The translations under genes and the position numbers were made by a program. From Oerskovia turbata (lineage in GTDB: Bacteria; Actinomycetota; Actinomycetes; Actinomycetales; Cellulomonadaceae): a stretch of 64,000 bases of DNA. The notes below the pieces were generated by a model. That model did no database searches. It was not told where the DNA came from and saw only the letters and a list, made by a program, of their open reading frames with translations. Positions 54,189-61,963 of this stretch are shown here, one piece after another; position 1 is the stretch's first letter; the number at the start of each line of letters is the position of its first letter. Location: contig NZ_JOFV01000002.1 of assembly GCF_000718325.1 (NCBI RefSeq), forward strand, positions 248,001-312,000. The letters are read 5' to 3'.

Positions 54189-54851
54189 ATGTTCGAGTCG
54201 TTGTTCGGGTCCTCGATGAAGACCCAGATGGTCGCGCCCGAGAAGGCGCTCGCCGGGCGGGACCAGCCCGTGCTCCCCACCGCACGCCCGCACACCGTGC
54301 TGGGGACGCCGATCACCGGTCCGTGGCCCGAGGGCACGCGCGTGCTGTACCTCGCGATGGGCTGCTTCTGGGGCGCCGAGGAGATCTTCTGGCAGGTGCC
54401 GGGAGTGACCTCGACCGCCGTCGGGTACATGGGCGGCACCACGCCCAACCCCACGTACGAGGAGGTCTGCACCGCACGGACCGGGCACACCGAGACCGCG
54501 CTCGTCGCGTACGACCCGGCGGTGGTGAGCGAGGAGGAGCTGCTCAAGATCTTCTGGGAGCGCCACGACCCCACGCAGGGCTACCGGCAGGGCAACGACG
54601 TCGGCACCCAGTACCGCTCGGCGGTCTACTGGACGACGCCCGAGCAGGAGGCCGCGGTCCGTGACACCGAGGAGCGATACCAGAAGGTCCTGACCGCCCG
54701 TGGCCTGGACCCCATCACCACGGAGGTCGCCCCGGCCGAGGGCCGCACGTTCTACTACGCCGAGGACTACCACCAGCAGTACCTCGACAAGAACCCGAAC
54801 GGGTACCGCTGCCACGCGACGACGGGCATCCCGTTCCCCGGCGCGGCGTGA
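54189..54851 (+). CDS. msrA: Peptide methionine (S)-S-oxide reductase
   Basis: A 220-residue MsrA. Catalytic Cys59 is in MGCFWGAEE; the Glu/Tyr active-site residues are in the conserved core, and a resolving cysteine is near the C-terminus (YRCHATTG). The N-terminal 45 residues are the extension usual for the long MsrA class. It repairs oxidised methionine. ATG at 54189 has GGTGGAGG upstream; the longer open frame lacks a start signal. Confidence 0.95.
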   Translation: MFESLFGSSMKTQMVAPEKALAGRDQPVLPTARPHTVLGTPITGPWPEGTRVLYLAMGCFWGAEEIFWQVPGVTSTAVGYMGGTTPNPTYEEVCTARTGHTETALVAYDPAVVSEEELLKIFWERHDPTQGYRQGNDVGTQYRSAVYWTTPEQEAAVRDTEERYQKVLTARGLDPITTEVAPAEGRTFYYAEDYHQQYLDKNPNGYRCHATTGIPFPGAA

Positions 54852-54873
54852 TGCCGGGCTGAGCGTCGGTGCA

Positions 54874-54927
54874 GAACCCCAGGTTCGTCAGGCAGCCCGC
54901 CCCGGCTGCCTGACGAACCCAGGGTTC
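54874..54927. terminator. Long hairpin between msrA and the chitinase gene
   Basis: A perfect 16-bp inner stem (54882-54897 with 54904-54919) is extended by GAACCC and GGGTTC outside a small mismatch. It lies between convergent genes and can terminate both. No T-tract. Confidence 0.75.
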
Positions 54928-54943
54928 GGGACGTCTCAGCTGC

Positions 54944-55882
54944 TCAGCAGGTCAGGCCCGAGCCCGGCGCGACGCCCAGGATCGCCGTGATCTTCTGGTA
55001 GCGGTCGACCCTGCTCTGGACCGAGGCCGGGTTGCCGCCGTCGCACTCCAGCGCCCCGTTGAGCGAGTTGATCGTCTGCCCGAACCCGGCGCCGCCGATC
55101 ATCGCCTCGTGCGACGTCATGACGCCCGGACCGTTCTGCGTGTTCCAGTACCAGAGGGCCGTCTGCCACGCGATCGACGGGTCCTGCTCGACGAGCCACG
55201 GGTTGTTGAGCAGGTCGATGCCGAGCGCGTCACCGGCCGCCTTGTAGTTGAAGTTCCAGCTGAACATGATCGGTCCACGGCCGTAGTAGGCCTTCTGCCC
55301 GGCCGGGCAGCCGAACGGCTGCGAGTAGTCGCACTTGATCCAGTAGTTGGCCTCGTTGATCTCCTTGACGTACCTCAGACCGACCGACTCGAAGTCGGCG
55401 TGCGTCAGGAACGCCGCCGCCTCCTGGGTCCGGGTCGTCTCGGTCCCCGTGTTCGCGAACCTCGGGTACGCCGCCAGGGCGTCCACGAGGCCCTGGTAGG
55501 TGTAGAACGCGTCGCGCTTCGGGAAGATCGCGTCGAACTCGGCCTCGCTGATCACGAAGTCGGACGCGCCCCCCTGGCAGGCCCCCATGTCCACCCAGAC
55601 GGACGTGGCCCCCGGGTTCTCGCGCTGCGTCCACCACTTCGCGGTGAAGTTGCGGCCGTGGTGCGAGACCGTGGCACCACCCTGGTACGCGGTGGTCTCG
55701 CTCCACGTCGCGGCGCACGGGTTCGCGGGCGCCGCGGTGGCGACCGTGAGCGGTGCTGCGGCAGGTACGTCGACCGCGGTCGCCGGCACTGCGGCGGTGG
55801 TCGCGACGACCGCGCTCACGAGCCCCACCGCGATGATCGCGGCCCCTCGGCGCATGCCGACGACAGTTCTCTTGCCAAACAT
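54944..55882 (-). CDS. Secreted GH19 chitinase with N-terminal chitin-binding module
   Basis: A 312-residue secreted enzyme: signal peptide (about 1-36), CBM5/12 module (about 53-102, WSETTAYQGGATVSHHGRNFTAKWW) and GH19 catalytic domain (about 108-312). The two catalytic glutamates fall in ADFESVGL and YVKEINEANY; YYGRGPIMFSWNFNY and NNPWLVEQDPSIAWQTALWYW are family signatures. The usual SHETGG around the first glutamate is replaced by ADFESVG. It degrades chitin outside the cell; GlcNAc products could feed the GH20 operon. Confidence 0.94.
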   Translation of the reverse strand: MFGKRTVVGMRRGAAIIAVGLVSAVVATTAAVPATAVDVPAAAPLTVATAAPANPCAATWSETTAYQGGATVSHHGRNFTAKWWTQRENPGATSVWVDMGACQGGASDFVISEAEFDAIFPKRDAFYTYQGLVDALAAYPRFANTGTETTRTQEAAAFLTHADFESVGLRYVKEINEANYWIKCDYSQPFGCPAGQKAYYGRGPIMFSWNFNYKAAGDALGIDLLNNPWLVEQDPSIAWQTALWYWNTQNGPGVMTSHEAMIGGAGFGQTINSLNGALECDGGNPASVQSRVDRYQKITAILGVAPGSGLTC

Positions 55883-55940
55883 CGAGCCCCCATTTGCTCA
55901 TCGTTGAACAATCCTTGTGAACGGCTGGCGCCGCGGTCAC

Positions 55941-55969
55941 AAGGTAGCGATCCGCACAAATGTCAGCAA
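55941..55969 (-). promoter_or_regulatory. Sigma-70-type promoter of the chitinase gene
   Basis: On the reverse strand TTGCTG (55964-55969) and TACCTT (55941-55946) are separated by exactly 17 bp. The predicted transcript has a leader of about 50 nt. The repeat array at 56040-56236 begins about 70 bp upstream of the -35. Confidence 0.65.
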
Positions 55970-56039
55970 CTCGAACAAACCGTCCGGTCCGCTGAGCCTT
56001 CCTGGTGTACTCCCGGGTGCTTCGAGTCGCCCCGGGCCC

Positions 56040-56236
56040 GTCGAGGGCGACGCGCACAACCGCCGACGGTGACCGGCGCGGCTGCCGAGGGTGACGCCGT
56101 CGACGTCCGAAGGCGTCACCCTCGGCACGGTCGGTGGTCACCATCGGCGACCGGTCACGTCACCGTCGGCGGGCGAGATGGTCACCATCGAGTGGACGGC
56201 GGGTCACCCTCGGCGACCAGGCGCGTCACCCTCGGC
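56040..56236. repeat. 22-bp-period array of a 12-bp motif (array 1)
   Basis: Nine copies of GTCACCNTCGGC or its complement GCCGANGGTGAC start at 56040, 56062, 56084, 56115, 56137, 56159, 56181, 56203 and 56225. The first three read on the reverse strand (the first is degenerate), the last six on the forward strand. All steps are 22 bp except the 31-bp step at the inversion. The 10-bp spacers differ in sequence. Copies three and four form a perfect 15-bp inverted repeat (56084-56098 with 56112-56126). It fills most of the 379-bp gap between the chitinase and PAP2 genes. I find no coding sense in it. Confidence 0.92.
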
Positions 56237-56261
56237 AGGCCGTCGACAGCGGCCGTGCCCC

Positions 56262-57071
56262 TCAGCGCCGGACCAGCGCCCTCTCGTCGGCCTCGACCCG
56301 GGCGCCCGGTGCGAGCAGCACCCGGCCCACGGCCTCGTTGCGGCACAGCGCCACCAGCAACGCCGCGACCGGACCGCGCAGCGCCAGGACGAGCGCCACC
56401 ACGACGCACACACCGACCGTCGCGCCGGCGACGACGTCGTGCGGGAAGTGGACCCCCTGCACCAGGCGTGCCGCACCCGTCACGATCGCGAGGGCCGCGG
56501 GCGCGGCGACCATGGCCCGGTACGGCGGGAGGCGACGTGCCCGCCGGAACCGGAGCGCCGTCGTCGTGCCGAGCGAGTCGCGCGGGCGGCCCGTGGCGAG
56601 CGCCGTGAGCACGACCGACGTCGCGAGCGCGAACGCGATGGTCGTGTGGTTGCTCGGGAAGGACCAGTCCCCCGCGGCGGGGCAGTGCGCGATCTCGATG
56701 AGGTCCCAGCACCCGCGGGGCTGCTGGACGATCGTCTTGGCGACCTCGGACGTCGCGTACGCGACCACGGTCCCGGCGCCTCCGACGAGCGCCGTCGCGA
56801 CGGCGCCGAGCCCGGCCCCGCGCGCCTGCCACGCGGCGAGCAGCCACAGCAGTGCGAGGGCGATCACTCCGACCTCGGCGACCAGCTCGACGCCGGGCAG
56901 CTCCGTGGTCCGGGCCGTCACGGCGAGGTAGAGCTCGGTGCTGGGCCCGCGCAGGAGCAGCAGCGACGGCACGACCACAGCGGCCGCGAGCAGCCAGAGC
57001 AGGGCCAGGAGCAGGGGCGATCTGGGGGACTTCACCCCGGAATGGTACGGAGGTGAACGGCCGATGAACAT
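56262..57071 (-). CDS. PAP2-family phosphatase, membrane-bound
   Basis: A 269-residue protein with about six helices and the three phosphatidic-acid-phosphatase motifs: KTIVQQPRG, PSNHTT and ARLVQGVHFPHDVVAG. The last residues form a short soluble tail. It dephosphorylates lipid phosphates or polyprenyl diphosphates. ATG at 57071 is used; a GTG at 57035 (VKSPRSP) is a plausible alternative that places the first helix closer to the N-terminus. No Shine-Dalgarno is clear for either. Confidence 0.88.
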   Translation of the reverse strand: MFIGRSPPYHSGVKSPRSPLLLALLWLLAAAVVVPSLLLLRGPSTELYLAVTARTTELPGVELVAEVGVIALALLWLLAAWQARGAGLGAVATALVGGAGTVVAYATSEVAKTIVQQPRGCWDLIEIAHCPAAGDWSFPSNHTTIAFALATSVVLTALATGRPRDSLGTTTALRFRRARRLPPYRAMVAAPAALAIVTGAARLVQGVHFPHDVVAGATVGVCVVVALVLALRGPVAALLVALCRNEAVGRVLLAPGARVEADERALVRR

Positions 57072-57161
57072 CAGACCGCGGTCGGACCCGGACACCTCCC
57101 GCCGTCCCCCTCGCGGCCCACACCCCGCCTTCACGTCCGTGCCCGTGGCATCGTGGGGTGG

Positions 57162-58010
57162 ATGACCGACGCCCGCACCGCCGCGACGCCCGACACCACT
57201 CGCGCCCCCGTCCGCACGACCGCCCTGCGCCTGCTGGCCGCAGCACTCGTGTGCGGGTCGGCGGTGCTCCTGTTCGCGGTGCACGTCCGGCCGCTCGGGT
57301 ACGTGCCGCTCGTCGCGGGCGTGGTGCTGGGGCTCCTGGTGGACCGCCGCCTCGGTCGCGACCTGCTGCTGATCGCGCTGGGCATGGGCATCATCAGCAC
57401 CATCCCGCTCGCAGCGGACCTGAGCGATGCCGGGATCGCGCGCTTCGCCGTGGTGCTCTCGCTCGCGGTGCTGGTCCCGTGGGCCGTCTCGCGGTACGTC
57501 TACCGCGACGACGCGATCCGGTTCCCGGTCCGCACCGGCAGGCGGTGGAACCGTACCCAGATCGTGTACCTGCTGGTCGTGCTCGTCGCGGGGTACCTGA
57601 TCCTGCCCGCGTACTTCATCGGGTCCGGGTCGTACCAGAACTGGCCCGCGATCGAGACGCCCCAGGAGATCGCGCGCCTCTTCGTGGGCGTCAACGCGGT
57701 GGGGATCTGGGACGAGCTGTTCTTCGTGTGCGTCGTGTTCGCGCTGCTGCGCCGCCACTTCGCGTTGTGGCCCGCGAACCTTCTGCAGGCGATGGTCTTC
57801 GTGTCGTTCCTGTGGGAGCTGGGCTACCGGAGCTGGGGTCCGCTCCTGACGATCCCGTTCGCGCTGGTCCAGGGGTGGATCTTCGCCCGCACCAAGTCGC
57901 TCACGTACGTGGTGTGCGTGCACCTGCTGTTCGACGCGATCGTCTTCGCGGTCCTGGTGCACGCGCACCATCCCGAGCTGTTCGACGTGTTCGTCACGGG
58001 CGGGCGCTGA
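57162..58010 (+). CDS. CPBP-family intramembrane protein (Abi/CAAX-like)
   Basis: A 282-residue protein with about eight helices. The C-terminal half has a CPBP-like pattern, but motif 1 reads WDELFFVCVVFALLRR instead of EExxxR, and the later motifs are FLWELGYRSWG and HLLFDAI. Partial loss of the glutamate pair makes proteolysis uncertain. ATG at 57162 is chosen; a CATCGT hexamer lies 7 nt before it. Divergent from the PAP2 gene. Confidence 0.8.
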   Translation: MTDARTAATPDTTRAPVRTTALRLLAAALVCGSAVLLFAVHVRPLGYVPLVAGVVLGLLVDRRLGRDLLLIALGMGIISTIPLAADLSDAGIARFAVVLSLAVLVPWAVSRYVYRDDAIRFPVRTGRRWNRTQIVYLLVVLVAGYLILPAYFIGSGSYQNWPAIETPQEIARLFVGVNAVGIWDELFFVCVVFALLRRHFALWPANLLQAMVFVSFLWELGYRSWGPLLTIPFALVQGWIFARTKSLTYVVCVHLLFDAIVFAVLVHAHHPELFDVFVTGGR

Positions 58011-58020
58011 GCCCGGGGCG

Positions 58021-58962
58021 TCAGCGTCCCTTCTTGCGGCCCTTCATCGACTGCGACTTCCCGAGCCGCTTCGCGACGGACTTGCCGGACTTCTTGCCGC
58101 CCTGGGGTGCCTGCTTCGCACCGCTGCGCGCGGCGCTCGCCGTCCTGGCCCCCTTGGTGGTCTGCCCGGCCCTCCCGCCGTTCTTGGTGCCCGACGGCGA
58201 GCGCCCGTCCCCCTTCTTGCTCGCCTCGGGGGCGGGTGGGGTGGGGCCCGCGACGCCGCGCGAGCTGTTGGCCGTGCGGCCGCGCACGATCCCGATGAAC
58301 TCCTCGACGAGGTCCGACTTCTCCTCGGTCACCCAGCCGAGCGCGACGGGCGCCTCGGGTCCCCCGTCGAGGGTCCGGTAGGTCAGGTCCTTGCGGTGGT
58401 GCAGGCGCGCGAGGGACTGCGGCACGACGAGCAGCCCGATCCCGGCCGCGACGAGCTCGATCGCGTCGGCCGTCGTCGCGGGGCGTTCCCGGGCCGGCTT
58501 GCCGGGCAGGGCAGGGGGCGCCTCGTCGTCGGCACCCGACGCAGCAGCAGAGGGAGCCCAGCCGAGCACGTCGTCGAGCGGGTGCAGGACGACCTCGTCC
58601 GCGAGGTCCGCCGCGGTGAGCGCTTCGTCACTCTCGAGGGCCGCGAACACGTGGTCGCGCGGGACCACGACGACCGGCACCTCGGTGTACATCGCGATGT
58701 GGCTCAGCCCCTCGCTGCGCACGGGGCGACGCAGGATCGCGACGTCCGCTCCGCCGTCGTGCAGGAGGGCCTCCACCTGGGAAGCCGGGACGGCGAGCGC
58801 CTCCAGGCGCACGTCGGGGACACGGTCGATCCATGTCCGCACCCACTTCGAGGGCGTCACGCCCGGGACGTACGCGAGGCGGAACCCGGGGGTCTGCGCG
58901 TCGGTGACGTCCTCGGCCGGTCGGTCGGCGTCGTGCTCGGCGCTGCGCGCAGTCTCTTCCAC
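58021..58962 (-). CDS. LysR-type substrate-binding domain protein lacking the DNA-binding domain
   Basis: A 313-residue protein. Residues about 25-230 form a LysR effector domain (FRLAYVPGVTPSKWVRTW; AIELVAAGIGLLVVPQSLARLHH), but no helix-turn-helix precedes it. The last 80 residues are a lysine-rich, disordered tail (KKSGKSVAKRLGK) that could bind nucleic acid. I know the pairing with a DUF5997 gene from other actinobacteria. Sensing of a small ligand without classical DNA binding is an inference. GTG at 58962 follows TAGGGT by 6 nt, so the message is probably leaderless. Confidence 0.87.
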   Translation of the reverse strand: MEETARSAEHDADRPAEDVTDAQTPGFRLAYVPGVTPSKWVRTWIDRVPDVRLEALAVPASQVEALLHDGGADVAILRRPVRSEGLSHIAMYTEVPVVVVPRDHVFAALESDEALTAADLADEVVLHPLDDVLGWAPSAAASGADDEAPPALPGKPARERPATTADAIELVAAGIGLLVVPQSLARLHHRKDLTYRTLDGGPEAPVALGWVTEEKSDLVEEFIGIVRGRTANSSRGVAGPTPPAPEASKKGDGRSPSGTKNGGRAGQTTKGARTASAARSGAKQAPQGGKKSGKSVAKRLGKSQSMKGRKKGR

Positions 58963-58968
58963 CCCACA

Positions 58969-59015
58969 ACCCTAGCCGCCCCAGGACAAGGAAACCGGGC
59001 CGGGACCGATACCCT
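58969..59015. promoter_or_regulatory. Divergent pair of leaderless-type promoters
   Basis: On the reverse strand TAGGGT (58969-58974) ends 6 nt before the LysR-like GTG; on the forward strand TACCCT (59010-59015) ends 6 nt before the DUF5997 ATG. Neither gene has a Shine-Dalgarno. The two genes share a 59-bp gap, so they are likely co-regulated. Confidence 0.65.
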
Positions 59016-59021
59016 GGGACC

Positions 59022-59456
59022 ATGAGCACCCCGCACTCCTCCCAGACCATGAAGCCCGCGACCGCGGCGAAGAAGCTCGGGGTGTACCTTCCCGCCACTC
59101 CCCCGGAGTTCCAGGAGGGGACCATCACGCGCGGCCGGCTCGAGGAGCTCGAGACGAACCCGCCCGAGTGGCTCGTCGACCTGCGCCGCAACGGCCCCCA
59201 CCCGCGCCCCGTCGTGGCCGGCCGCCTCAACGTCTCGATCGCCGGCCTGGCCCGCGGCGGCGTCGAGGAAGCTCTGACCACCGAGCAGATCAACGAGCTG
59301 CGCGAGGACCCGCCGGCGTGGCTCGTGCGCGAGCGCGAGATCCAGGCCGAGGTCCGGGCGGAGGAGGAGCGCATCAAGGCGCGCGACCTCAAGAAGGCCA
59401 AGAAGGTTGCCCGCGCCAACCGCGAGGCCGAGCAGAAGGCGCCGTCGGCCGAGTGA
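59022..59456 (+). CDS. DUF5997 family protein
   Basis: A 144-residue soluble protein conserved next to LysR-effector-domain proteins. The first two thirds carry the family blocks KLGVYLPATPPEFQEG and LDLRRNGPHPRPVV-like motifs; the end is a charged helix (EERIKARDLKKAKKVARANREAE) that could be a coiled coil or bind nucleic acid. Function unknown. Both it and its divergent partner have basic tails. Confidence 0.9.
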   Translation: MSTPHSSQTMKPATAAKKLGVYLPATPPEFQEGTITRGRLEELETNPPEWLVDLRRNGPHPRPVVAGRLNVSIAGLARGGVEEALTTEQINELREDPPAWLVREREIQAEVRAEEERIKARDLKKAKKVARANREAEQKAPSAE

Positions 59457-59460
59457 CGCC

Positions 59461-59485
59461 GCGTGGCGCCCGGCGGGCGCCACGC
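59461..59485 (+). terminator. 11-bp hairpin after the DUF5997 gene
   Basis: GCGTGGCGCCC (59461-59471) pairs perfectly with GGGCGCCACGC (59475-59485). A second stem (GCCGTCGGG with CCCGACGGC) follows near 59494. Located between convergent genes. Confidence 0.7.
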
Positions 59486-59558
59486 ACCGCTGTGCCGTCG
59501 GGCCACCCGACGGCGCAGACGCCCCAGGGCACCCGGCGCCCCGGACACCCCGGGCGCT

Positions 59559-60011
59559 TCACCCGATGAAGCCGCCCGCGTACTGGAGCCAGTAGACGAC
59601 CTCACCGTCCGCGGTGATCTCCTCCCGGCCCAGGAACGCGTCCCGGGTCCCCTCGCCCCGGCACGTGTACCGGAACGCCCCGTAGTCGGCGTCGACGGAC
59701 TCGTGGGTGCGCGTCGTGGCCGCGTGCTCGACGAGCGCGGGCTGGAGCATGAGGTCCGCCTGCCCCTCGCTCATCGACGAGAAGTCGCCCGAGTAGGACA
59801 CCGACCACACGGGCACGCCGTCGTGGTGGACCACCTCGATGCCGGGGAAGATCCCGTTGCCGATGTAGTACACGTCGCGGTAGAGCCAGGGCCCCTCGGC
59901 GAACTCGTACTGCACCGACCCCGCGAGGATCGCGGTCGTCTTCCCCTCCCCTGCGGCGTAGGTCCGGGCACGGGCGCGGGTGAGGAACGCGTAGGCGTCG
60001 TCGGCGAGCAT
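59559..60011 (-). CDS. DUF5680 domain protein
   Basis: A 150-residue protein of the DUF5680 family, often found as a C-terminal partner of XRE regulators but here alone. The end GEVVYWLQYAGGFIG and the core YRDVYYIGNGIFPGIEVVH are typical. Likely an enzyme-like or ligand-binding beta fold; function unknown. ATG at 60011 has no Shine-Dalgarno; TAGCAT lies 7 nt upstream. An extended start would run into the next gene. Confidence 0.85.
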   Translation of the reverse strand: MLADDAYAFLTRARARTYAAGEGKTTAILAGSVQYEFAEGPWLYRDVYYIGNGIFPGIEVVHHDGVPVWSVSYSGDFSSMSEGQADLMLQPALVEHAATTRTHESVDADYGAFRYTCRGEGTRDAFLGREEITADGEVVYWLQYAGGFIG

Positions 60012-60021
60012 GGCGCCGATG

Positions 60022-60330
60022 CTAGGAGGCGCCACCGACACGGTCGGTGTGGCCGAGCGCGAGGCCGGGGGCGACGCGGTCACGCACGATCCGCTTGAGG
60101 ACGGGCACCTCCGGGAAGCCCTTGCGCTCCTTGCGGTCCCACACGAGCTCGTCGCCCACGTGGACCTGGAAGATCCCGCCCGTGCCGGGCACCAGTGCGA
60201 CCTCGGTCAGCCTCGTGCCGAACGTCGTCAGGAGCTCCTGCGCGAGCCAGGCGGCGCGGAGCATCCAGTTGCACTGCGTGCAGTAGGTGACGGTCACGCG
60301 GGCAGGGGTCACGTCGGTCTGTTCGTCCAC
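60022..60330 (-). CDS. SelT/SelW/SelH family thioredoxin-like protein
   Basis: A 102-residue Rdx-family protein with the redox motif CTQC (Cys17, Cys20) in TYCTQCNW; the position occupied by selenocysteine in eukaryotes is a cysteine here, so no SECIS element is needed. Ends in a variable tail. Probably a thiol-disulfide protein. GTG start at 60330; its stop lies 10 bp from the DUF5680 start, so the two may share a transcript. Confidence 0.88.
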   Translation of the reverse strand: MDEQTDVTPARVTVTYCTQCNWMLRAAWLAQELLTTFGTRLTEVALVPGTGGIFQVHVGDELVWDRKERKGFPEVPVLKRIVRDRVAPGLALGHTDRVGGAS

Positions 60331-60365
60331 GGGCCCAGCGTGCCAGAGGTGGTGCCTGCCTCACG

Positions 60366-60995
60366 TCACCTGACCACGAGCACGACCGCGAGCGCGGCCA
60401 TGACGAGCGCGATGACGCCGTCGAGCACGCGCCACGCGACGGGTCGCGCGAAGACGGGGGCGAGCACGCGCGCCCCGACGCCGAGCGTCACGAACCACAC
60501 GATGCTCGCGATCCCCGCCCCGACGCCGAACACCCAGCGCCCGTCGTCGCCGTACCCGGCCGCGACCGAGCCCAGCAGCAGGACCGTGTCGAGGTAGACG
60601 TGCGGGTTGAGCCAGGTCAGGGCGAGGGCCGTCCCGACGGCGGCGCCCACCGACGTCCGCAAGCCCCCCTCGGCTGCTTCGAGGGTTGCGGGGCACAGCG
60701 CGCGCCGGGCCGCCTGCACCGCCAGGACCAGCAGGAACGCGGCCCCGCCCCAGCGCACGACCGCGAGCAGCACGGGGGCGCGCGAGACCAGCACCCCCAG
60801 GCCCGCGACCCCGGCCGCGATGAGGACGAGGTCCGAGAGCGCGCACACCAGCACCACGGGCAGCACGTGCTCGCGGCGCAGGCCCTGGCGCAGCACGAAC
60901 GCGTTCTGCGAGCCGATCGCGACGATGAGGGACAGTCCGGTGCCGAGGCCGGCGAAGAGGGGGGCGAGGGGGAGCACGTCCTCCACGGTAGGCAC
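60366..60995 (-). CDS. argO: LysE/ArgO-type basic amino-acid exporter
   Basis: A 209-residue, six-helix LysE-family exporter (GTGLSLIVAIGSQNAFVLRQGLRREHVL; NPHVYLDTVLLLG). It exports lysine and/or arginine. The divergent LysR gene at 61047 is the expected LysG/ArgP activator. GTG at 60995 is used; GTG at 60986 is equally possible, as neither has a Shine-Dalgarno. Confidence 0.93.
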   Translation of the reverse strand: MPTVEDVLPLAPLFAGLGTGLSLIVAIGSQNAFVLRQGLRREHVLPVVLVCALSDLVLIAAGVAGLGVLVSRAPVLLAVVRWGGAAFLLVLAVQAARRALCPATLEAAEGGLRTSVGAAVGTALALTWLNPHVYLDTVLLLGSVAAGYGDDGRWVFGVGAGIASIVWFVTLGVGARVLAPVFARPVAWRVLDGVIALVMAALAVVLVVR

Positions 60996-61001
60996 GACCG
61001 G

Positions 61002-61040
61002 TGGTTCAGTACAGCGAATGATTCTGTCGAACCATAAGAT
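61002..61040. promoter_or_regulatory. Intergenic operator and promoter of the LysE/LysG pair
   Basis: TGGTTC (61002-61007) and GAACCA (61029-61034) form an inverted repeat in the 51-bp gap, a likely LysG binding site. TAAGAT (61035-61040) ends 6 nt before the lysG ATG and would give a leaderless transcript next to the operator, allowing autoregulation. Confidence 0.55.
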
Positions 61041-61046
61041 CTGCTC

Positions 61047-61916
61047 ATGGTGGACCTTCAGCCCGACCAGCTTCGCGCGCTCGAAGCGATCGCGACCACG
61101 GGCACGTTCGACGCCGCCGCGCAGCATCTGGGCGTGACCCCGTCGGCGGTCAGCCAGCGCATGCGAGCGCTCGAGACGGCCGTGGGTCAGGTGCTCGTGC
61201 GTCGCGGCCGGCCGGCGACGCTCACCGGCCCCGGCGAGGTGCTCGTCCGGCACGCGCGCCACCTCGCGCTCCAGCACGCCGAGGTCCTGGCCGAGCTCGA
61301 CCTGACCTCGGGCAGCGCTCCCGAGCTCACGCTCGTCATCACGGGCGACGCCCTGACCACGTGGGCGCTGCCCGTGCTCGCCGAGGCGTCGTCGTGGGCG
61401 CGGCTCGAGATCCTGCGCGAGGACCAGGACCACTCGATCGACCTGCTGCGCGACGGGACGGCCGTCGCGGCGATCACGTCGGTGCCGACGGCCGTGCCCG
61501 GCTGCCGCTCGACGCCGCTCGGCCGCATGCGCTACCGCCCCATGGCGAGCCCCGCGTTCGTCGAGCGGTGGTTCCCGGGCGGTCCCACGACGGCTGCCCT
61601 CGCCGTCGCACCCGTGCTCGTCTTCGACCGCAAGGACGATCTCCAGGACCGCTACCTGGGCCGCCGACCGGGCGGCCCCCGTCACCACGTCCCGGCCTCG
61701 CACGAGTTCCTGCGCGCCGTCGAGCTCGGCATGGGCTGGGGCATGCTGCCCGACCTCCAGAGCCATGACGGCGAGGCCGCCGGACGGCTCGTCGGGTTCG
61801 ACGACGCCGCGAGCCTGACCGTGCCGCAGTACTGGCAGCAGTGGCGCCTGCACTCGCCCACGCTCGACCGGGTGGCCGCCGTCGTGCGCGAGGCGGCGGC
61901 CACCCACCTGCGGTGA
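61047..61916 (+). CDS. lysG: LysR-family activator of basic amino-acid export (LysG/ArgP)
   Basis: A 289-residue LysR regulator of the ArgP/LysG type: helix-turn-helix about 18-40 (TFDAAAQHLGVTPSAVSQRM), effector domain about 90-289. The family pattern PVLVFDRKDDLQDRYL and GMGWGMLPD is preserved. It probably senses lysine/arginine and activates the divergent exporter. Confidence 0.93.
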   Translation: MVDLQPDQLRALEAIATTGTFDAAAQHLGVTPSAVSQRMRALETAVGQVLVRRGRPATLTGPGEVLVRHARHLALQHAEVLAELDLTSGSAPELTLVITGDALTTWALPVLAEASSWARLEILREDQDHSIDLLRDGTAVAAITSVPTAVPGCRSTPLGRMRYRPMASPAFVERWFPGGPTTAALAVAPVLVFDRKDDLQDRYLGRRPGGPRHHVPASHEFLRAVELGMGWGMLPDLQSHDGEAAGRLVGFDDAASLTVPQYWQQWRLHSPTLDRVAAVVREAAATHLR

Positions 61917-61963
61917 CCTCGGCGCCCCCGCCCGGGGTCGTCCGAGCAGGGCAGACTTGTCCC

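Noticed and set aside
51383..54574. A 1063-codon frame extending the AI-2E permease upstream
   Set aside because: The extension is antisense-like or shadow sequence over metB; the permease starts at GTG 52762.
56040..56236. CRISPR array interpretation of the 22-bp-period repeats
   Set aside because: The conserved unit is 12 bp, spacers are 10 bp, orientation switches, and no cas gene is present; dimensions are far from any CRISPR type.
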